A stretch of DNA of 64,000 bases, taken from the NCBI RefSeq assembly GCF_002846365.1, contig NZ_PJMW01000002.1, positions 1,798,001 through 1,862,000 on the forward strand. Direction: 5' to 3'. The notes beneath the pieces were generated by a model. That model ran no database searches. It saw only the letters and a program-made list of their open reading frames with translations, and was not told the DNA's origin. This document shows, piece after piece, positions 1 to 8,799 of this stretch (positions within the stretch are counted from its first letter, which is position 1; the number at the start of each line of letters is the position of its first letter). A program made the position numbers and the translations under genes. This stretch comes from Nocardia fluminea (GTDB taxonomy: Bacteria; Actinomycetota; Actinomycetes; Mycobacteriales; Mycobacteriaceae).

Positions 1-173
1 CCTGGCTGCGCGCGGGCGCCGATGACGGCAGCGTGGAGGTCGCCATGCTGGCGGACGGGTACGTCGCGCTCCGCGACAGCAAGAATCCCGACGGTCCGGT
101 ATTGATCTTCACCCCGAGTGAATGGACCGCCTTCACCGCGGGCGTACACGACGGCGAGTTCGATCGTCCTTGA
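1..173 (+). CDS. DUF397 domain protein, C-terminal part
   Basis: The frame is open from base 3 to a TGA at 171-173 and encodes the end of a DUF397 protein. The segment VEVAMLADGYVALRDSKNP, then DGPVLIFTPSEW and a terminal AGVHDGEFD, follows the usual DUF397 pattern (VEVA, VRDSKDP, FTPAEW). DUF397 proteins are small actinobacterial proteins commonly paired with an XRE-family regulator. The partner would lie outside the window. The start is cut off by the window edge. Confidence 0.8.
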   Translation, partial: WLRAGADDGSVEVAMLADGYVALRDSKNPDGPVLIFTPSEWTAFTAGVHDGEFDRP

Positions 174-251
174 TCACGCTAGATCACAGAACGATAGATA
201 TTCGGCATAGTCCGAGGTTTGGTGCGGCCCCGGAGCGGGTAATCCGGGTAT

Positions 252-449
252 ATGGACCGAGGGTTGAAGAAGATGCCACCCCGGTACCGGAGGCTAGCGC
301 CTGAAGACGGCGTGGAACGACTGATCGTCATACTGCTGTTCGCGGTTTCGGCGATCGGAATCTACGTACTCACCAGCTCTTTGCTGTCAGCGCTGTTCAT
401 CGGATTACTGGTCGGATTAGTCGCTGTGGGGACTGTTGCTGTCTTGTAG
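252..449 (+). CDS. Small hypothetical membrane protein
   Basis: This 65-residue product has a basic N-terminus (KKMPPRYRR) followed by two hydrophobic stretches (about residues 23-42 and 46-65), suggesting a two-helix membrane protein ending at the membrane face. An internal ATG at 273 preceded by GAAGAAG is an alternative start. I do not recognise a family. A strong hairpin follows directly after the stop, which supports a real transcribed gene. Confidence 0.5.
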   Translation: MDRGLKKMPPRYRRLAPEDGVERLIVILLFAVSAIGIYVLTSSLLSALFIGLLVGLVAVGTVAVL

Positions 450-457
450 GCAGCCGT

Positions 458-484
458 CGCTGCGGGGTTTCACACCCCGCAGCG
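458..484. terminator. Bidirectional hairpin terminator
   Basis: An 11-bp perfect stem (CGCTGCGGGGT / ACCCCGCAGCG) with a 5-base loop lies between the plus-strand small membrane gene and the minus-strand sdhB. There is no clear U-tract, as is common in actinobacteria. Confidence 0.7.
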
Positions 485-494
485 GCAACAGTTC

Positions 495-1241
495 CTACCG
501 CCTGAACAATTTATTGCCCAGCCAGACAATGGGGTCGTAGCGGCGATCCACGACCCGTTCCTTCAGCGGAATCAACGCGTTGTCGGTGATCTTGATGTGC
601 TCCGGACACACATCGGTACAGCACTTGGTGATATTGCAATAGCCCAAACCTGCTTCCTCTTGGGCCATTTCGCGGCGATCGCGGGTATCGAGCGGGTGCA
701 TCTCCAACTCCGCGATGCGCATCAGATAACGCGGACCCGCGAAGGAGGTCTTGTTCTCCTCGTGATCACGCACCACATGACAGGTGTCCTGGCACAGGAA
801 GCACTCGATGCACTTGCGGAACTCCTGCGAGCGCTCGACGTCGACCTGCTTCATCCGGTACTCGCCCGGAGCAAGTCCGGCCGGCGGCGTGAAGGACGGT
901 ATCTCCCTGGCTTTCTCGTAGTTGAACGAGACGTCGGTGACCAGATCCTTGATGATCGGGAACGTCCGCATCGGGGTGACGGTGATGATCTCGTCCTGGG
1001 TGAACGTCGACATCCGCGTCATGCACAGCAGGCGCGGGCGCCCGTTCACCTCCGCCGAGCACGAACCACACTTGCCCGCTTTGCAATTCCAGCGCACGGC
1101 GAGGTCGGGCGTCTGGGTGGCCTGGAGCCGGTGGATGATGTCGAGCACCACTTCGCCCTCGTTCACCGCCACCGTGTAGTCCTCGAGGCTGCCGCCGTCG
1201 AGGTCGCCGCGCCAGACCCGGAACCGGGCGTCGTATCCCAT
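495..1241 (-). CDS. sdhB: Succinate dehydrogenase iron-sulfur subunit
   Basis: The 248-residue product is the electron-transfer subunit of complex II, passing electrons from SdhA to the membrane anchor. It shows the 2Fe-2S motif CKAGKCGSC with the distal Cys in RPRLLC. Downstream are the two cluster motifs CIECFLCQDTC and CNITKCCTDVCPEHI for the 4Fe-4S and 3Fe-4S centres. ATG at 1241 is chosen because it gives the normal family length and lies just after the sdhA stop. A longer open frame upstream overlaps sdhA and is not plausible. The sequence resembles the mycobacterial Sdh1-type enzyme (Rv0247c group). It is the third gene of the sdhCAB operon. Confidence 0.95.
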   Translation of the reverse strand: MGYDARFRVWRGDLDGGSLEDYTVAVNEGEVVLDIIHRLQATQTPDLAVRWNCKAGKCGSCSAEVNGRPRLLCMTRMSTFTQDEIITVTPMRTFPIIKDLVTDVSFNYEKAREIPSFTPPAGLAPGEYRMKQVDVERSQEFRKCIECFLCQDTCHVVRDHEENKTSFAGPRYLMRIAELEMHPLDTRDRREMAQEEAGLGYCNITKCCTDVCPEHIKITDNALIPLKERVVDRRYDPIVWLGNKLFRR

Positions 1242-1243
1242 GC

Positions 1244-3166
1244 TCACGCCTTTCCCTCGGCTGCCGGATGCGCAGCCAATTCTTGCTCGGTGTAGTACTT
1301 CTCGAGCTCGCTCAGTTCGAACAGGGCGAGTAGGTCGTCGCGCATCGGCGTCTGATCGGCCCGGGTGACCGTGACGCCGGGGATCTGGGCGGTTGAGGCC
1401 GGATCGACGGCGCAGACCAGCAGGGAGTTGCGCCAGTCCGGGTTCATGCCCGGGTGATCGTCGCGGGTGTGGCCGCCGCGGCTCTCGGTGCGCATCAGCG
1501 CCGCCCGGGCGACACATTCGCTCACGATCAGCATGTTGGCCAGATCGAGGGCCAGGTGCCAGCCGGGGTTGAACGGGCGTTTGCCCGCCACGGTGACGTT
1601 GGCGTAGCGGGCACGCAGTTCGTCGAGTTTGTCGATCGCCGCACGGACCTCGTGCTCCTTGCGAATGATGCCGACCAGGTCGTTCATCGTCTGTTGGAGT
1701 TCGGCGTGCAGGGTGTACGGGTTCTCGCCGGGGCCGTCGGCGGGTGCGTCGAACGGGGCGAGCGCGGTTTTCACGGCCGCGTCGATGTCGGTTTCGGCGG
1801 GCGTGGGCCGGTCGGTCAGCCGCTGAACGTAGGCCGACGCGCCGAGCCCGGCCCGGCGGCCGAACACCAGCAGGTCCGACAGCGAGTTGCCGCCGAGCCG
1901 ATTCGAGCCGTGCATGCCGCCGGAACACTCACCGGCAGCGAACAATCCGGGCACCACGGCCGCGCCGGAGTCGGGGTCCACCTCGACCCCGCCCATCACG
2001 TAGTGGCAGGTGGGGCCGACTTCCATCGGTTCGGCAGTGATGTCGACATCGGCCAGTTCCTTGAACTGATGGTGCATGGACGGCAGCCTGCGCACGATCT
2101 CCTCGGCGGGCATGCGGGAGGCGATGTCGAGATAGACGCCGCCGTGCTCGGTGCCACGGCCCGCCTTCACCTCCTCGTTGATCGCCCGGGCGACCTCGTC
2201 TCGCGGAAGCAGATCGGGAGTGCGGCGCGCGGAGTCGTTGTCACGCAGCCACTGATCGGCCTCTTCCTCGGTTTCGGCGTACTGGCCCTTGAACACCGGC
2301 GGGATGTAGTCGAACATGAACCGCTTGCCGTCGGAGTTCTTCAGCACACCGCCGTCGCCGCGCACGCCCTCGGTGACGAGAATGCCCTTCACACTCGGCG
2401 GCCAGACCATGCCGGTGGGGTGGAACTGGAGGAACTCCATGTTGATCAGCGTCGCGCCGCAGCGCAGCGCCAACGCGTGGCCGTCGCCGGTGTACTCCCA
2501 GGAATTCGAGGTCACCGTGTAGGACTTGCCGATTCCGCCGGTGGCCAGCACCACGGCGGGGGCCTTGAACAGCACGAAGCCGCCGGACTCGCGCCAGTAG
2601 CCGAACGCGCCGGCGACAGCGCCGTTGTCGGTGAGCAGTTCGGTGATCGTGCACTCGGCGAAGACCTTGATCCTGGCCTCGTAGTCGCCCGTCGCCGCGA
2701 AGTCCTCCTGCTGCAACGAGACGATCTTCTGCTGCATGGTGCGGATCAGCTCCAGGCCGGTCCGGTCACCGACATGGGCGAGGCGGGGATAGGTGTGGCC
2801 GCCGAAGTTGCGCTGACTGATCCGCCCATCGGGCGTCCGATCGAACAGCGCGCCATAGGTTTCCAGCTCCCACACCCGGTCGGCGGCCTCCTGCGCGTGC
2901 AGTTCGGCCATACGCCAGTTGTTGAGGAACTTGCCCCCGCGCATGGTGTCCTTGAAATGCGTCTGCCAGTTGTCCTTCTCGTTGGCATTGCCCATCGACG
3001 CCGCGCACCCACCCTCGGCCATCACGGTATGTGCCTTGCCGAACAACGACTTACACACCACCGCCACCGAAAGCCCTTGTTCGCGTGCCTCGATCACGGC
3101 TCGCAGACCCGCGCCGCCCGCCCCGATCACCACGACGTCGTAGTCGTGCCGTTCCACGTCTGGCAT
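1244..3166 (-). CDS. sdhA: Succinate dehydrogenase flavoprotein subunit
   Basis: The 640-residue product oxidises succinate to fumarate using covalently bound FAD. The N-terminus has the Rossmann motif VVVIGAGGAGLRA. The FAD-linking histidine is in KAHTVMAEGG, and the substrate region LQFHPTGM and the capping motif HGSNRLGGNSL are present. Its length and sequence fit the mycobacterial Sdh1 flavoprotein (Rv0248c type). The stop is 2 bases from the sdhB start, and the gap to the anchor gene is 30 bases, so the three genes form one operon. Confidence 0.96.
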   Translation of the reverse strand: MPDVERHDYDVVVIGAGGAGLRAVIEAREQGLSVAVVCKSLFGKAHTVMAEGGCAASMGNANEKDNWQTHFKDTMRGGKFLNNWRMAELHAQEAADRVWELETYGALFDRTPDGRISQRNFGGHTYPRLAHVGDRTGLELIRTMQQKIVSLQQEDFAATGDYEARIKVFAECTITELLTDNGAVAGAFGYWRESGGFVLFKAPAVVLATGGIGKSYTVTSNSWEYTGDGHALALRCGATLINMEFLQFHPTGMVWPPSVKGILVTEGVRGDGGVLKNSDGKRFMFDYIPPVFKGQYAETEEEADQWLRDNDSARRTPDLLPRDEVARAINEEVKAGRGTEHGGVYLDIASRMPAEEIVRRLPSMHHQFKELADVDITAEPMEVGPTCHYVMGGVEVDPDSGAAVVPGLFAAGECSGGMHGSNRLGGNSLSDLLVFGRRAGLGASAYVQRLTDRPTPAETDIDAAVKTALAPFDAPADGPGENPYTLHAELQQTMNDLVGIIRKEHEVRAAIDKLDELRARYANVTVAGKRPFNPGWHLALDLANMLIVSECVARAALMRTESRGGHTRDDHPGMNPDWRNSLLVCAVDPASTAQIPGVTVTRADQTPMRDDLLALFELSELEKYYTEQELAAHPAAEGKA

Positions 3167-3196
3167 TGAAATACAAGCTCCTCGCGTTGTCGCAGC

Positions 3197-4078
3197 TCAG
3201 TTGACGAACCGCAGGTCCGAAATGGTCTGGCTCGCAACCAACATCACGTAGAAGTCGGTGAGCACGAGGGTGCCGAGGGTGGTCCAGGCCAGCGCCATGT
3301 GGCGGGTGTTGAGCTTGGAGATCTGGGTCCAGTACCAGTACCGCACCGGGTGGGCGGAGAAGTTCTTGAGGCGCCCGCCCGCGATGTGCCTGCACGAATG
3401 ACACGACAGGGTGTAGGCCCACAGCAGGATCACGTTGACTCCCAGCACGATGTTGCCGAGGCCGAAACCGAAGCCGCCACCGCTGCCGTGGAACGCGGTG
3501 ATCGCGTCGTAGGTGTTGACCAGCGAGACCACCAGCGCCACGTAGAAGAAGTAGCGGTGCGCGTTCTGGACGATCAACGGCAGCCGCGACTCACCGGTGT
3601 AGCGCGCGTGCGGTTCGGCCACCGCGCAGGCAGGCGGGGAGAACCAGACCGAGCGATAGTAGGCCTTGCGGTAGTAGTAGCAGGTCAGCCGGAAGCCGAG
3701 CAGGAACGGCAGCACCACGAAACCCAGCGGAATCCACATGGGCAGCTCGGGGAACGGGGTACCGAAGTGCGCCGATCCCGGTACGCACGAATCGCTCAGA
3801 CACGGCGAGTAGAACGGCGTCAGATAGTGGAACTCCGGAACCCAATAGGCCGTCCGCACAAAGGACCTGATCGTCGCGTAGACGACGAACGCGCCCAGCC
3901 CGAACGCGGTGAACAGTGGTGGTAGCCACCAGCGGTCGGTGCGGAGGGTGCGCGCGGTTATGCGGGCACGCGTTCTGCTGAAGACGCCGGTGCCCGCGGA
4001 GTGGGAAGCGGGGGAGGCGGTCGGTGCGGCACTCACGGTGGATGCCTCGCTGATCTTCGGGTCTGCGGCAGTGATCAT
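3197..4078 (-). CDS. sdhC: Succinate dehydrogenase membrane anchor
   Basis: The 293-residue product has about five hydrophobic segments, for example near PPLFTAFGLGAFVVYA, IPLGFVVLPFLLGF, YFFYVALVVSLV, VLGVNVILLWAYTL and WTTLGTLVLTDFYVML. It is the single-chain anchor found with Sdh1-type complexes (Rv0249c group). It carries several histidines in and near helices that could bind haem or quinone. It is the first gene of the operon. The divergent upstream region contains a CRP-like palindrome. Confidence 0.88.
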   Translation of the reverse strand: MITAADPKISEASTVSAAPTASPASHSAGTGVFSRTRARITARTLRTDRWWLPPLFTAFGLGAFVVYATIRSFVRTAYWVPEFHYLTPFYSPCLSDSCVPGSAHFGTPFPELPMWIPLGFVVLPFLLGFRLTCYYYRKAYYRSVWFSPPACAVAEPHARYTGESRLPLIVQNAHRYFFYVALVVSLVNTYDAITAFHGSGGGFGFGLGNIVLGVNVILLWAYTLSCHSCRHIAGGRLKNFSAHPVRYWYWTQISKLNTRHMALAWTTLGTLVLTDFYVMLVASQTISDLRFVN

Positions 4079-4170
4079 TACCCACCGCGATGGATTGTGA
4101 TGTGGAGCACCATACGCCTGTGTTCGCGCCGCTCGCGGTGGGTCTCACCCACTCGGTTGTCACACATACC

Positions 4171-4186
4171 CGTGATCTCGATCACA
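4171..4186. promoter_or_regulatory. CRP-like operator between sdhCAB and the thiolase-like gene
   Basis: CGTGATCTCGATCACA fits the CRP/FNR pattern GTGA-N6-TCAC with symmetric inner bases (GTGATC..GATCAC). It lies in the divergent region, 93 bases from the sdhC start and 98 bases from the thiolase-like start. A second half-site (TGTGA at about 4097) is nearby. The match is seen in sequence. Control by cAMP-CRP is inferred. Confidence 0.5.
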
Positions 4187-4283
4187 GCGGTGACGTCCGT
4201 GACGACCCGTCATGCCCGTGCAACAAACCTGTGGTGCCCTGTGACAGGTATTCCCCGCACCGGGGAGAGGAGCGTGACGCGCA

Positions 4284-5462
4284 ATGAGAAGAGCCGCGAT
4301 CGTGGCACCCGTCCGCACGCCCAGTGGCGTCGAGGGTGGCGCGCTGTCGGGTATGCCCGCCGAGTGGCTGGCGACCACGGTGCTGTCAGCCGTGATCGAA
4401 CGCTCGGGCATCGACCCGCTACGCATCGACGATGTGGCGATGGCCTGTATCGACGGTGCTCTCTCCGACCTCCCCGCGGTGGGATCGCTCGCCGCTCGCG
4501 GTGCCGGATTACCATTCGCAGTACCCGGTTTCGTCACCGACAAACACGGCGGCAGCGGCTTACAGGCGGTGATCACCGCGGCGATGATGGTGCAGACCGG
4601 CGCCGCAGACGTGGTGGTCGCGGGCGGGGTGGAATGCGCCGCGACGCACGCCGGGCTGCCCGGCGGGACCGCGGGACTACACAACGCCGAGCGGCTGGCG
4701 CACTACTACGGGATCGACCGCAACGCCGCCGACGAGTTCGCGGTGGCCAGCCATCGCAAGGCTGCCCGCGCGTGGCGGCAAGGTGCCTTCGCGGCCGAGG
4801 TCGTCGGGGTGGCCGCCGGATACGGCGATCACCAGATCACCCGGGACGAGGGTGTGCGCGACGACCTGTCGACCCACACGCTGGCCGGCTTGCGCCCGCT
4901 GTTGCGCGAGGGCGTGGTGACGGCCGGGAACATGAGTTCACATCGGCTCGGGGCGTCGGCGTGCCTGGTCGTGGCCGAGGACCGGCTCGGCGAGCTGGGG
5001 CTGACGCCGATGGCGTTTCTCGCGGGCTGGGCCGCGGCGGGTTGTGACAACGCGGGCCCCGGGCTCGGGGCGGCGCCCGCGGTGTCGAAACTGCTCGGAC
5101 GCACGGGCTGCTCGCTGGACGAGATCGATCTGCTCGAGATCAACGAGGGCTATGCGGTGGAGGTGCTCGCGCTCGCCACGGAGTGGGAACTCGACCCGCT
5201 CGACCGGCTCAACGTCAACGGCTCCGATATCGCGCTCGGGCACCCCGTCGGCGCCACGGGCCTGCGGATCATGACCACGATGCTGCACGAACTCGGCCGC
5301 ACCGGTGGCCGCTACGGCCTGGAGGCCATCGCCTTGGGCCACGACCACGGCATCGCCGCGCTGTTCGAATCCGCCGAAGCCGACGAACCGGCCGAGGTCC
5401 CACGAGGCGCCCGCTTCCACGGCTCCCGAACCCGCAAGCTGGGCCGACACCGCGCCGGGTAG
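4284..5462 (+). CDS. Thiolase-fold protein lacking both catalytic cysteines
   Basis: The 392-residue product aligns along its length with acetyl-CoA acetyltransferases. It keeps the NEGYA motif (residues 287-291) and GHPVGATG (319-326, with the catalytic His). The nucleophile motif, normally KVCGSG, reads KHGGSG, so Cys is Gly at residue 89. The C-terminal Cys of the usual CIGGG loop is Ala (residue 350, IALGHDHG). It probably cannot perform classical thiolysis or condensation. It may be a non-catalytic partner or have another acyl-CoA role. The start has a good GAGGAG-type ribosome site. No DUF35 partner is adjacent. Confidence 0.85.
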   Translation: MRRAAIVAPVRTPSGVEGGALSGMPAEWLATTVLSAVIERSGIDPLRIDDVAMACIDGALSDLPAVGSLAARGAGLPFAVPGFVTDKHGGSGLQAVITAAMMVQTGAADVVVAGGVECAATHAGLPGGTAGLHNAERLAHYYGIDRNAADEFAVASHRKAARAWRQGAFAAEVVGVAAGYGDHQITRDEGVRDDLSTHTLAGLRPLLREGVVTAGNMSSHRLGASACLVVAEDRLGELGLTPMAFLAGWAAAGCDNAGPGLGAAPAVSKLLGRTGCSLDEIDLLEINEGYAVEVLALATEWELDPLDRLNVNGSDIALGHPVGATGLRIMTTMLHELGRTGGRYGLEAIALGHDHGIAALFESAEADEPAEVPRGARFHGSRTRKLGRHRAG

Positions 5463-5494
5463 TCCTGCTATGTCTCAGCCGGCAGGCAGAGGTC

Positions 5495-5528
5495 GGCGCG
5501 ACGACCCTGTCGGCAGGGCCGTCGCGCC
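5495..5528. terminator. Hairpin terminator
   Basis: GGCGCGACG pairs with CGTCGCGCC around an inner CCCTG/CAGG stem. It lies between the convergent thiolase-like gene and the next minus-strand gene. Confidence 0.6.
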
Positions 5529-5540
5529 GGTGATCAGGCT

Positions 5541-5831
5541 CTACTTCGTTCTGGGGCGGGAGTGGAACCCGAGACCTTCGTCCTGGGCGCCCATCCATGC
5601 CGCTTCGTCGGACTTGCTGTCGGGGACGTAGATCGGCTCCGACCTGCGAGGGACGGCGAGTTCCGGCGGTGGTGCCTGCTCGAAGTCCTCGGCGTCGATG
5701 ACGAGCCGCTCGAGGTCGTTCTCCAGGCGACGGATGGTGGCCGCGTCGCCGTAGTTGGAGCGCAGTGCGCCTATCGATTGCCGGAGTTGGCCGACCGCGT
5801 AGCGCAGTTCCGCGATATCGCTGCGTGTCAT
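5541..5831 (-). CDS. Conserved hypothetical protein, helical
   Basis: The 96-residue soluble product has an N-terminal half with a heptad-like helix (ELRYAVGQLRQSIGALRSNYGD, then RRLENDLERLVIDAEDF). It ends with a Pro-rich tail that includes IYVPDSKSDEAAWMG. The start ATG is preceded by an AGGAGG-like site. The family is not recognised. An imperfect CRP-like site (TGTGACTCACCACACA at 5919-5934) lies in its upstream region. Confidence 0.65.
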   Translation of the reverse strand: MTRSDIAELRYAVGQLRQSIGALRSNYGDAATIRRLENDLERLVIDAEDFEQAPPPELAVPRRSEPIYVPDSKSDEAAWMGAQDEGLGFHSRPRTK

Positions 5832-6022
5832 CGTTACCTCCTGTGTATATGGCGGGCATACCGACTCGCCGGATCACGGGCACGCCCGAAAAACCTCGGG
5901 CCGCACTGCACCGAGCTGTGTGACTCACCACACAACGTGATCTCCACCACAATAACGGAACTTTTCGGTTTACGCCCGATGTTGTCGGCAATCACAGGAT
6001 TGCCATCCGGTAACTGCTGAAT
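5832..6022. other. Intergenic region with a CRP-like site
   Basis: This stretch between two minus-strand genes holds TGTGACTCACCACACA at 5919-5934 (one arm mismatch to TGTGA-N6-TCACA) followed by GTGATCTCC. It is more A/T-rich near 5940-5970 (CACAATAACGGAACTTTT). It probably contains the promoter of the 96-residue protein. Nothing else was seen. Confidence 0.35.
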
Positions 6023-6973
6023 TCACCCGGCGACGGCGTAGCGCGCGCGGGCATCGATGCTCGCCCGCTCGGCCAGCGCGATGATCGAGCGGGCGACCTC
6101 TTCCGCGCGATCGAGGATGACGTTGTGTCCCGCGCCTTCGACCCGCACCAGCTCGGCGCCCGCCAGCTGGGAGGCCAGCACCACCGAGTGCGCGAACGGC
6201 ATCATCAGGTCGGCCGAGCCTGCCAGCACGAGAGCGGGCAGATCGCCGAAGTGGGGCAGGGTGTGCGCCTCGTCGAAGTCGAGCAGCGAGCTCAGGAACC
6301 CGGACATGGTCAGGAGCGCGGTCTCGTTGAGCACCGCGGTGGCGATGGCGGCCACGCGCGGATTCACCCGCCGGGTACCCGTGCTCGCCTCGCGGAACAG
6401 GGGCGCGAAGATCCAGCGGGAGAAGCGCTTCGACGCCTGCATCACGCGGGGCGCGTGCACGACGGCGCGCTGTAGTGAGGCCACGGCGTGCCGGTTGAGC
6501 AGCCTGCCGAGGCCGACCTCGGTGATGCCGCCCGCCGCGCCGGCGATCAGGCCGATGCCGGCGACCCGGTGACCGATGGCCGCCGGATACAGGCGGGCGT
6601 AGGCGAGCAGCACCATCGCGCCCATCGAATGGCCGATGAGCACGACAGGTCCGGTCGGTGCGACCGCCCGCAGCACCGCGTCGAGATCGGTGGCGAGCTG
6701 GTCGATCGTGTAGGTGGCGTGGTGGGCGTGCCCGGATTCGCCGTGGCCGCGGTGGTCGTAGAAAACCATGCGGGCGTCGGCGTCCCACTCTCGCAGCAGA
6801 TGTTCGCGCAGGAGGGACCAGGATTCGGTGTGCAGGCAGTGGCCGTGCACGAACACGACGGTCAGCGCGGCATCCTTGGCGCCGAAGCTGCGGACCGCGA
6901 TCGGCACGCCGTCATCGGCGACGACGGTGCAGCGGCGACCGTCGCTGTCGGTGATAGGGAAGGTCTTCGACAT
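6023..6973 (-). CDS. Alpha/beta hydrolase
   Basis: The 316-residue product has the alpha/beta hydrolase core. It shows the oxyanion segment VFVHGHCLHTESW, YDHRGHGESG, the nucleophile elbow GHSMG, an acid in GSADLMMPF, and the catalytic His in GAGHNVILD. A lid region lies between about residues 165 and 225. It resembles lipase/esterase-like hydrolases of mycolic actinobacteria. The substrate is unknown. There is no operon partner: the neighbouring gene starts 190 bases away and the upstream gap is 263 bases. Confidence 0.85.
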   Translation of the reverse strand: MSKTFPITDSDGRRCTVVADDGVPIAVRSFGAKDAALTVVFVHGHCLHTESWSLLREHLLREWDADARMVFYDHRGHGESGHAHHATYTIDQLATDLDAVLRAVAPTGPVVLIGHSMGAMVLLAYARLYPAAIGHRVAGIGLIAGAAGGITEVGLGRLLNRHAVASLQRAVVHAPRVMQASKRFSRWIFAPLFREASTGTRRVNPRVAAIATAVLNETALLTMSGFLSSLLDFDEAHTLPHFGDLPALVLAGSADLMMPFAHSVVLASQLAGAELVRVEGAGHNVILDRAEEVARSIIALAERASIDARARYAVAG

Positions 6974-7236
6974 TGGAGCCTCCTCCGCCTCCGGCGGGAC
7001 GCACCTTCGGCGGCAGGTCCTGCTGGTATTTCGGAGAAGGTTTCCAGCGTGTTAGCCGGTCAACCCTCGCGTTATCCACCCGATGCGCAACCGATCCCGG
7101 GCAGGCTCATACCGTTATCCAGGAAAATATTCGTCTGTCTAGTACTCGAACTAGAAACCTGTAGATAGATGTCGAAAGGCGACTCCGCAGAGCTTTCTTC
7201 CTAGATCTAGGGAACACGCTAGAAAGACGAAGATCC
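6974..7236. other. Intergenic region with palindromes
   Basis: The region is relatively A/T-rich. It contains TCTAGT-N6-ACTAGA near 7137-7154 and the perfect 12-bp palindrome CCTAGATCTAGG at 7200-7211, close to the 3' end of the ATPase gene. The hydrolase promoter should lie in the left part. No gene was seen. Confidence 0.3.
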
Positions 7237-8427
7237 TCATACGCTCCGGAGGTAGCGGCCGAAATGGGGGACGGTGAAGCCGATGGTGCCGCGTTCGGCC
7301 GAGTAGATGAGGCCCTTCTTGATCAGGCCGTCGCGCGCCGGAGACACAGAGGCGGGCTTGCGGCCCAGCTCCGCCGCCACCGCCGAGGTGGCGACCGGGG
7401 CGTCGTCGCCGGCCAGGTCGGCCATCGCGCGCATGTACTCGCGTTCGGCGGGGGTCGCGCGTTCGTAGCGGGAGCCGAAGAAGCCGACCGCGAGTTCCTC
7501 TTCGGCGGCGGGGGAGGCCACCGCGACGTCCTCGGCGGTGATCGGGCTCTCGGGTGCCTGATCCCAGGCCGCCTTGCCGTAGGCCTGCACGAAATACGGA
7601 TAGCCGTCTGCCCTTTGGTAGAGCGAATCGAGCGCGGTCTCGGTGAACTTCACCTCCTCGCGTTCGGCGGGCGCGATGAGCGCGAGGTCGGCCGATTCGC
7701 GGTCGAGGCGATCGATCCGGTGATAGCTGAACAGTCGCTCCGAGTAACTCTTCGAGGCCGAGAGCACCGCGGGAAGATGAGGCAGGCCCGCGCCGACGAC
7801 GATCAGCGGGGCGCCGTCCTGGCTCAGCTCGTGGCAGGCCCCGCAGATCGCGGACACGTCGGCGGGGCCGAGGTCTTGCATTTCGTCGATGAAGATGGCA
7901 ATGCCGACGCCGACGTCGGAGGCAAGGGCCGCAGCCTCTTTGAAGAGCTCGATCAGATCGATCTCGATGTCGCCCGAATCGGCGCGACCGGTCACCGCGG
8001 GCACGTCGATGCCCGGCTGCCAGCGTTCGCGCATGCCCTTGTCGGCGGTGGCGCGCAACGCGAAGGCCTTGAGAATGCCGAGGAAATCGTCGACCTGTTC
8101 GGAATTGCGGGCCGACATCGCGATCGCCCGCACCGCCATGTGCAGCGCGGAGGACAGCGGCCTGCGCAGGTCCTGGTCGGGCCTGGCTTCGATCTTGCCG
8201 GTGCCCCAGCCGCGCGAGACGGCGGCGGAGCGAAGTTGGTTGAGCAGCACGGTCTTCCCGACACCGCGCAGGCCGGTGAGCATCACGCTGCGCTCCGGCC
8301 GACCGCGGGCGATGCGTTCGAGCACGATGTCGAACGCCGCGAGTTGTTTGTCGCGCCCGGCCAATTCGGGCGGACGCTGGCCGGCGCCGGGTGCATACGG
8401 ATTGCGCACGGGGTCCATGCCGGACAA
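7237..8427 (-). CDS. AAA/STAND-like P-loop ATPase
   Basis: The 396-residue product has Walker A GLRGVGKT (residues 52-59) and Walker B IAIFIDEMQDL. A C-terminal winged-helix-like region follows (SAVAAELGRKPASVSPARDGLIKKGLI). The layout matches Orc1/Cdc6-like or archaeal-type AAA ATPases common as orphan genes in actinobacteria. It could sense DNA or act as a stress ATPase; the substrate is unknown. ATG at 8418 (MDPVRN) is an alternative start. The gene stands alone, divergent from a small plus-strand gene. Confidence 0.8.
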   Translation of the reverse strand: MSGMDPVRNPYAPGAGQRPPELAGRDKQLAAFDIVLERIARGRPERSVMLTGLRGVGKTVLLNQLRSAAVSRGWGTGKIEARPDQDLRRPLSSALHMAVRAIAMSARNSEQVDDFLGILKAFALRATADKGMRERWQPGIDVPAVTGRADSGDIEIDLIELFKEAAALASDVGVGIAIFIDEMQDLGPADVSAICGACHELSQDGAPLIVVGAGLPHLPAVLSASKSYSERLFSYHRIDRLDRESADLALIAPAEREEVKFTETALDSLYQRADGYPYFVQAYGKAAWDQAPESPITAEDVAVASPAAEEELAVGFFGSRYERATPAEREYMRAMADLAGDDAPVATSAVAAELGRKPASVSPARDGLIKKGLIYSAERGTIGFTVPHFGRYLRSV

Positions 8428-8526
8428 CCGTAGCGCGTGTGCACGGGAGAATCTCGGTAACTCTGGGCTGTGTCCTAGATACTGCTAGCGAACACGAGAC
8501 CGTCCGTGGGTTCGAGAGGGAGGGTG

Positions 8527-8799
8527 ATGTCCGAGCAACCTGTGTCCACCGCCGAAGTGGTCGCCGCATGGCCGCTGCCGCCGGAAGCGCACCTGACCGA
8601 CGCGGTCCGGCGCAACCTGCTGGCGACGCTCGAGGCGACGCTGGAGGGGGGCTACGGCGAAATACCGCCGGAGTCGCTCGCCCACCTGGCGCTCGGACCG
8701 ATGATGATCGTGCTGGGCAGGCTCGAGGTCGACCTGGCCGACGCCCGAACGCGCATCGACGAACTCGAGCGCGCCCTGCGCGAGCGGCGCACCGGGTAA
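8527..8799 (+). CDS. Conserved hypothetical protein with C-terminal coiled coil
   Basis: The 90-residue soluble product ends in a charged helix (LGRLEVDLADARTRIDELERALRERR) that is likely a short coiled coil. The ATG at 8527 is preceded by GGAGGGTG. The protein is acidic and carries no metal or enzyme motif. It is divergent from the ATPase gene, with a shared intergenic region of about 100 bases. The family is not recognised. Confidence 0.65.
   Translation: MSEQPVSTAEVVAAWPLPPEAHLTDAVRRNLLATLEATLEGGYGEIPPESLAHLALGPMMIVLGRLEVDLADARTRIDELERALRERRTG

Noticed and set aside
160..195. Repeated GATCAC near the DUF397 stop as a CRP site
   Set aside because: The copies are direct, not inverted, repeats and do not fit the CRP palindrome.
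495..1928. A 477-codon start for sdhB
   Set aside because: The first part lies within sdhA in another frame; ATG at 1241 gives the normal SdhB length.
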